The notes under the pieces are model-generated. The model made no database searches. It was not told the origin of the DNA and worked only from the letters and a program-made list of their open reading frames with translations. Positions 61,572 through 64,000 of a stretch of 64,000 nt of DNA are shown here, piece after piece. The DNA comes from an uncultured Prevotella sp. (GTDB lineage: Bacteria > Bacteroidota > Bacteroidia > Bacteroidales > Bacteroidaceae), in the NCBI GenBank assembly GCA_902798285.1, contig CADBVZ010000022.1, positions 1-64,000 on the forward strand, written 5' to 3'. Position 1 is the first letter of the stretch; each line of letters begins with the position of its first letter. The position numbers were made by a program, and so were the translations under genes.

Positions 61572-61785
61572 TACTCGCAAACAAGAAGTTAGCGAGTACG
61601 AGTGAAGGCTGCGTCTCAGCATAGCTTAAGCAAGCTTAGCTCTGCATTCTTGGACTAGCCAAGCGACCATAGGTCGAGCGCGACTTGCACTTCCCTTGCA
61701 TCGTAATTGAGAAATTGGTACCGACTTAATTACATTGAAAGTAATTTAAATTATTGTTTAATCCTTAAATCAAATTTTTAGAACT
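61571..61785 (+). promoter_or_regulatory. Long structured 5' leader of the HU gene
   Basis: The leader begins with a perfect hairpin GTACTCGC (61571-61578) / GCGAGTAC (61592-61599). Further self-complementary stretches follow (AGCTTAAGCAAGCTTAGCT; TTGGACTAGCCAA), then AT-rich DNA to the ATG. It is not a tRNA and matches no riboswitch I know. The long leader suggests post-transcriptional control. Confidence 0.55.
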
Positions 61786-62337
61786 ATGGCAAGTGAAGTA
61801 ATTGCATTTTCTGTGAATCTGCGTAGAAACCAGAACAAGTACAATGCCGCATACGGCAAGTACTACCCCGAGGCCGACACGAAGGAGCCTCTGAACCTGA
61901 AGGGTTTTGCCCGTCACCTGAGTGAGCACGGCAAACTCGTAGACTACCCGATGGCAGTACTGGTGCTGCAGAACATCGTAGGATGTCTGAAGGAAATGGC
62001 CATTCAGGGCCAACCCGTGAAGCTGGACGGCTTCGGAACGTTCACCCCAGTTATCGAGAGCGATGGCACCAAGGTGGTGGACTCGGTAGAAGGAAGTCTC
62101 AACGTAGGTCTCGACAACCTGATTGCAGGTGTGCATCTGCGTTTTACCCCAGAAAACACGAAGGGTGATGCTCTGACCAGCCGAGCCTTGAAAAAGGAAT
62201 GCACCTTCAAGAGCGCCTACGTGGTCAGCTCGAAAGAGAAGACCGTTAACGGCAAGAAGGTAAAGTATCAGGAGAAGATCCCCATCAGCTCGTTCGCTGT
62301 AGCGACAGCGACAGAGGCTAACGCCTCTGGAGATTAA
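61786..62337 (+). CDS. HU-like DNA-binding protein
   Basis: 183 aa. Enlarged Bacteroidales HU-related histone-like protein (TIGR01201 type), with an IHF/HU-type DNA-binding fold. Visible features: GFARHLSEHGKLVDYPMAVLVLQNIVGCLKEMAIQGQPVKLDGFGTFTPVIES (helical pair and the start of the beta arm), GDALTSRALKKECTF, and the tail SSFAVATATEANASGD shared with the copy at the left edge. It is longer than classical HU (about 90 aa). It has its own strong promoter and a long leader, and is followed by the conserved hairpin and smalltalk peptide. Such proteins usually accompany polysaccharide or mobile modules in this order. Confidence 0.92.
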   Translation: MASEVIAFSVNLRRNQNKYNAAYGKYYPEADTKEPLNLKGFARHLSEHGKLVDYPMAVLVLQNIVGCLKEMAIQGQPVKLDGFGTFTPVIESDGTKVVDSVEGSLNVGLDNLIAGVHLRFTPENTKGDALTSRALKKECTFKSAYVVSSKEKTVNGKKVKYQEKIPISSFAVATATEANASGD

Positions 62338-62433
62338 GAGGTGAGAGGTGAGAGGTGAGAGAAAAGCTAGCAAAGCCACTAGAGCACCTTCGGTACATTT
62401 CTCTAGCTTCTAGCTTCTCCCCTCTCCTCACTA
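62338..62433 (+). promoter_or_regulatory. Conserved intercistronic hairpin between HU and smalltalk genes (copy 2)
   Basis: Same structure as 90-185: AAGCTAG (62364-62370) with CTAGCTT (62410-62416), CTAGAG (62379-62384) with CTCTAG (62401-62406), apical ACC-ttc-GGT. 94 of 96 positions match copy 1. Confidence 0.75.
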
Positions 62434-62461
62434 ATTTTTTGTTGAACTAAAAATTTGTATC

Positions 62462-62563
62462 ATGTCTAAGAAAGAAACCGCAAAGTTTATCGTGCAGTTG
62501 ATTGCATCGATCGCTACGGCGATTCTCACTGCACTGGGCGCCACAAGTTGCGTCGGAGCGTAG
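62462..62563 (+). CDS. Smalltalk-type small membrane peptide (33 aa), copy 2
   Basis: ATG at 62462, TAG at 62561-62563. Encodes the same 33 residues as 214-315, with 11 nucleotide differences, all synonymous. The hydrophobic segment (about 9-30) suggests membrane insertion. Cotranscription with the HU gene is likely because no promoter is visible in the 124-bp spacer. Confidence 0.85.
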   Translation: MSKKETAKFIVQLIASIATAILTALGATSCVGA

Positions 62564-62608
62564 CGGCCTGAGGGGCCGCAAATGACAGGGGGTATTTTTA
62601 TGCCCCCT
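62563..62608 (+). terminator. Double hairpin after smalltalk copy 2
   Basis: GCGGCC (62563-62568) with GGCCGC (62574-62579), then AGGGGG (62587-62592) with CCCCCT (62603-62608). No strong T-run follows, so termination is probable rather than certain. The rest of the gap to gdhA is AT-rich and shows only the gdhA promoter. Confidence 0.6.
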
Positions 62609-62791
62609 ATTATAATATATACATTATTAATATATATGCAAAAGTTATGAATAAGAATGCATAAACGAAAAGGAGGAAAGGGGCGATTTGTGCCCGAACA
62701 CACGAAAAAGACTAAGAATTGACCTTTTGGCTTGATTTAAATCAATTAAGTGACAAAAAGAAAGATTTTGCGTGAAAAAATTGATAAATTG

Positions 62792-62822
62792 TTTGTTATT
62801 TCAGATTTTTGCTGTAATTTTG
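62792..62822 (+). promoter_or_regulatory. Promoter of gdhA
   Basis: TTTG (62792-62795), 19-bp spacer, TAATTTTG (62815-62822), leaving a leader of about 100 nt before the ATG at 62926. Confidence 0.8.
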
Positions 62823-62925
62823 CAGTCGAAAAGTTAAAAGCATAGACAAATTGAATGTCAAAGCAAGCAATATCGATCAAATTGAATATTTAATCATTAT
62901 AACACTTTAAAAACAGTATTAGATT

Positions 62926-64000
62926 ATGAATGCAGCACAAGTTGTTGAGGAATTGAAACAGAGATTCCCGAATGAGCCGGAGTACATCCAGGCAGTGTCT
63001 CAGGTACTTCCTACGATTGAGGAAGAGTACAACAAGCACCCCGAGTTTGAGAAGGCAAATCTGATTGAGCGCCTTTGCATCCCCGATCGCGTTTGTGAGT
63101 TCCGTATCACATGGACCGACGACAAGGGTAACGTACAGACTAACATGGGTTATCGTATTCAGCACAATAACGCCATTGGCCCGTACAAAGGTGGTCTTCG
63201 CTATCACAAGAGTGTGAACCTGGGTATCCTGAAGTTCCTGGCTTTCGAGCAGACTTTCAAGAACTCTCTGACAACCCTGCCTATGGGTGGTGCTAAGGGT
63301 GGATCTGACTTCTCACCCCGTGGCAAGAGCGACGCTGAGGTAATGCGTTTCTGCCAGGCATTCATGAACGAGCTTTATCGCGTAATCGGTCCTGATGAGG
63401 ACGTTCCCGCTGGTGATATCGGTGTAGGTGGACGTGAGGTAGGTTACCTGTTCGGACAGTACAAGAAGCTGACTCATCAGTTCCAGGGCGTGCTGACCGG
63501 TAAGGGTCTGAGCTTCGGTGGTTCACTGATTCGTCCTGAGGCTACTGGTTACGGTTGCGTATACTTCCTGACTTCTATGCTGGCTACTCGCGGCATCGAG
63601 CTGAAGGGTAAGAAGGTGCTGATCTCTGGTTCTGGTAACGTGGCTCAGTATGCTACAGAGAAGTGCATCCAGCTTGGTGCAATCCCCTTGACGCTCTCTG
63701 ACTCAGACGGTTACATCTACGATCCCGATGGTATCGACGAGGCTAAGCTCGCTTATGTGAAGGAGCTGAAGAACGTAGAGCGCGGACGTATCAAGGAGTA
63801 TGCTGAGGAGTATCCCAACGCTGTTTACCACGCTGGTGAGCGCCCCTGGCACGAGAAGGCCGACATCGCCCTGCCTTGCGCTACTCAGAACGAGATCAAC
63901 GGCGAGCAGGCTCAGGCTCTGATCGACAATGGTGTAATCGCTGTAGCTGAGGGTGCTAACATGCCTTCACTGCCCGAGGCCATCAAGATCTTCCAGGATG
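62926..64000 (+). CDS. gdhA: NADP-type glutamate dehydrogenase (truncated by window end)
   Basis: 358 codons visible (family length about 445). Aminates 2-oxoglutarate, the main ammonia assimilation step in many Prevotella. Substrate motifs: GPYKGGLRYHKSVNLGILKFLAFEQTFKNSLTTLPMGGAKGGSDF, PAGDIGVGGREVGYLFGQYKK and RPEATGYGCVYF. The dinucleotide-binding ISGSGNVAQYATEKCIQLGA follows. Motif content is typical of the hexameric family-I enzyme. Confidence 0.95.
   Translation, partial: MNAAQVVEELKQRFPNEPEYIQAVSQVLPTIEEEYNKHPEFEKANLIERLCIPDRVCEFRITWTDDKGNVQTNMGYRIQHNNAIGPYKGGLRYHKSVNLGILKFLAFEQTFKNSLTTLPMGGAKGGSDFSPRGKSDAEVMRFCQAFMNELYRVIGPDEDVPAGDIGVGGREVGYLFGQYKKLTHQFQGVLTGKGLSFGGSLIRPEATGYGCVYFLTSMLATRGIELKGKKVLISGSGNVAQYATEKCIQLGAIPLTLSDSDGYIYDPDGIDEAKLAYVKELKNVERGRIKEYAEEYPNAVYHAGERPWHEKADIALPCATQNEINGEQAQALIDNGVIAVAEGANMPSLPEAIKIFQD

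Noticed and set aside
61600-61700. tRNA-like folding in the HU leader
   Set aside because: No T-loop GTTCGA-type sequence, no acceptor stem pairing and no CCA context; treated as part of a structured leader.

Overview
The window is a chromosomal segment of a Bacteroidales bacterium, most likely Prevotella or a close relative. The evidence is the core gene families (NqrA-F, a Bacteroidales-type atpD-first ATP synthase operon, DUF2027, TamB, C69 dipeptidase, HU plus 'smalltalk' pairs) and promoters of the Bacteroidetes type: a -33 TTTG, about 19-22 bp, then a -7 TAnnTTTG. Several of these are near-perfect (gyrA, TPR gene, DUF2027-nadE, histidine kinase, HU, gdhA and others). No rRNA, tRNA, transposase, integrase or CRISPR array was seen.

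Layout. 1-315: tail of an HU-like gene and its small partner peptide. 359-7423 (- strand): phosphohexomutase, two exported TPR proteins, gyrA. 7666-10194: clpC. 10241-12882: DUF2027 and nadE. 13034-20227: complete F1Fo ATP synthase operon. 20357-25468: AAA/CYTH NTPase, phosphofructokinase, NhaD antiporter and a sensor kinase, closely packed. 25624-31253: nqrFEDCBA. 31377-35810: TamB. 35901-42186: EamA transporter, truA, dipeptidase, nadC, outer-membrane protein, cstA. 42309-47266: GH10-like hydrolase, uxuA-uxuB, DUF4251 lipoprotein.

47294-62563 is accessory DNA, AT-rich from about 53.5 kb. It holds an M15 peptidase, a VirE-N/DUF3987 primase-helicase-like protein, a KilAC antirepressor-like protein, unknown helical proteins, a composite UvrD helicase with a membrane anchor and a nuclease-like insert, an exported LysM/TonB-C protein, and a solo CdiA-CT-like nuclease. 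It ends with a second HU-smalltalk pair. gdhA (truncated by the window end) closes the window.

Most notable. (1) A 1.28-kb segment bounded by 103-bp direct repeats (100/103 identical) carries the solo nuclease gene and a convergent, well-delimited small RNA gene. (2) Two 74-bp nested palindromes lie in frame inside two unrelated proteins (M15 peptidase and VirE/DUF3987) and encode the same peptide motif, like Rickettsia palindromic elements. (3) Two HU-smalltalk loci 62 kb apart encode an identical 33-aa peptide with only synonymous changes, and share an intercistronic hairpin (94/96 identical) that is better conserved than the coding DNA beside it. (4) A second probable small RNA with three GNRA-type hairpins lies at about 53.7 kb. 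(5) Degenerate 7-, 8- and 9-bp tandem arrays recur in gene gaps, and one has become part of a signal peptide.

The core genes suggest combined sodium and proton energetics: Nqr makes a sodium gradient, NhaD exchanges Na+/H+, and the ATP synthase c subunit lacks the sodium-binding signature. uxuA, uxuB and the GH10-like protein indicate use of hexuronates from polysaccharides.
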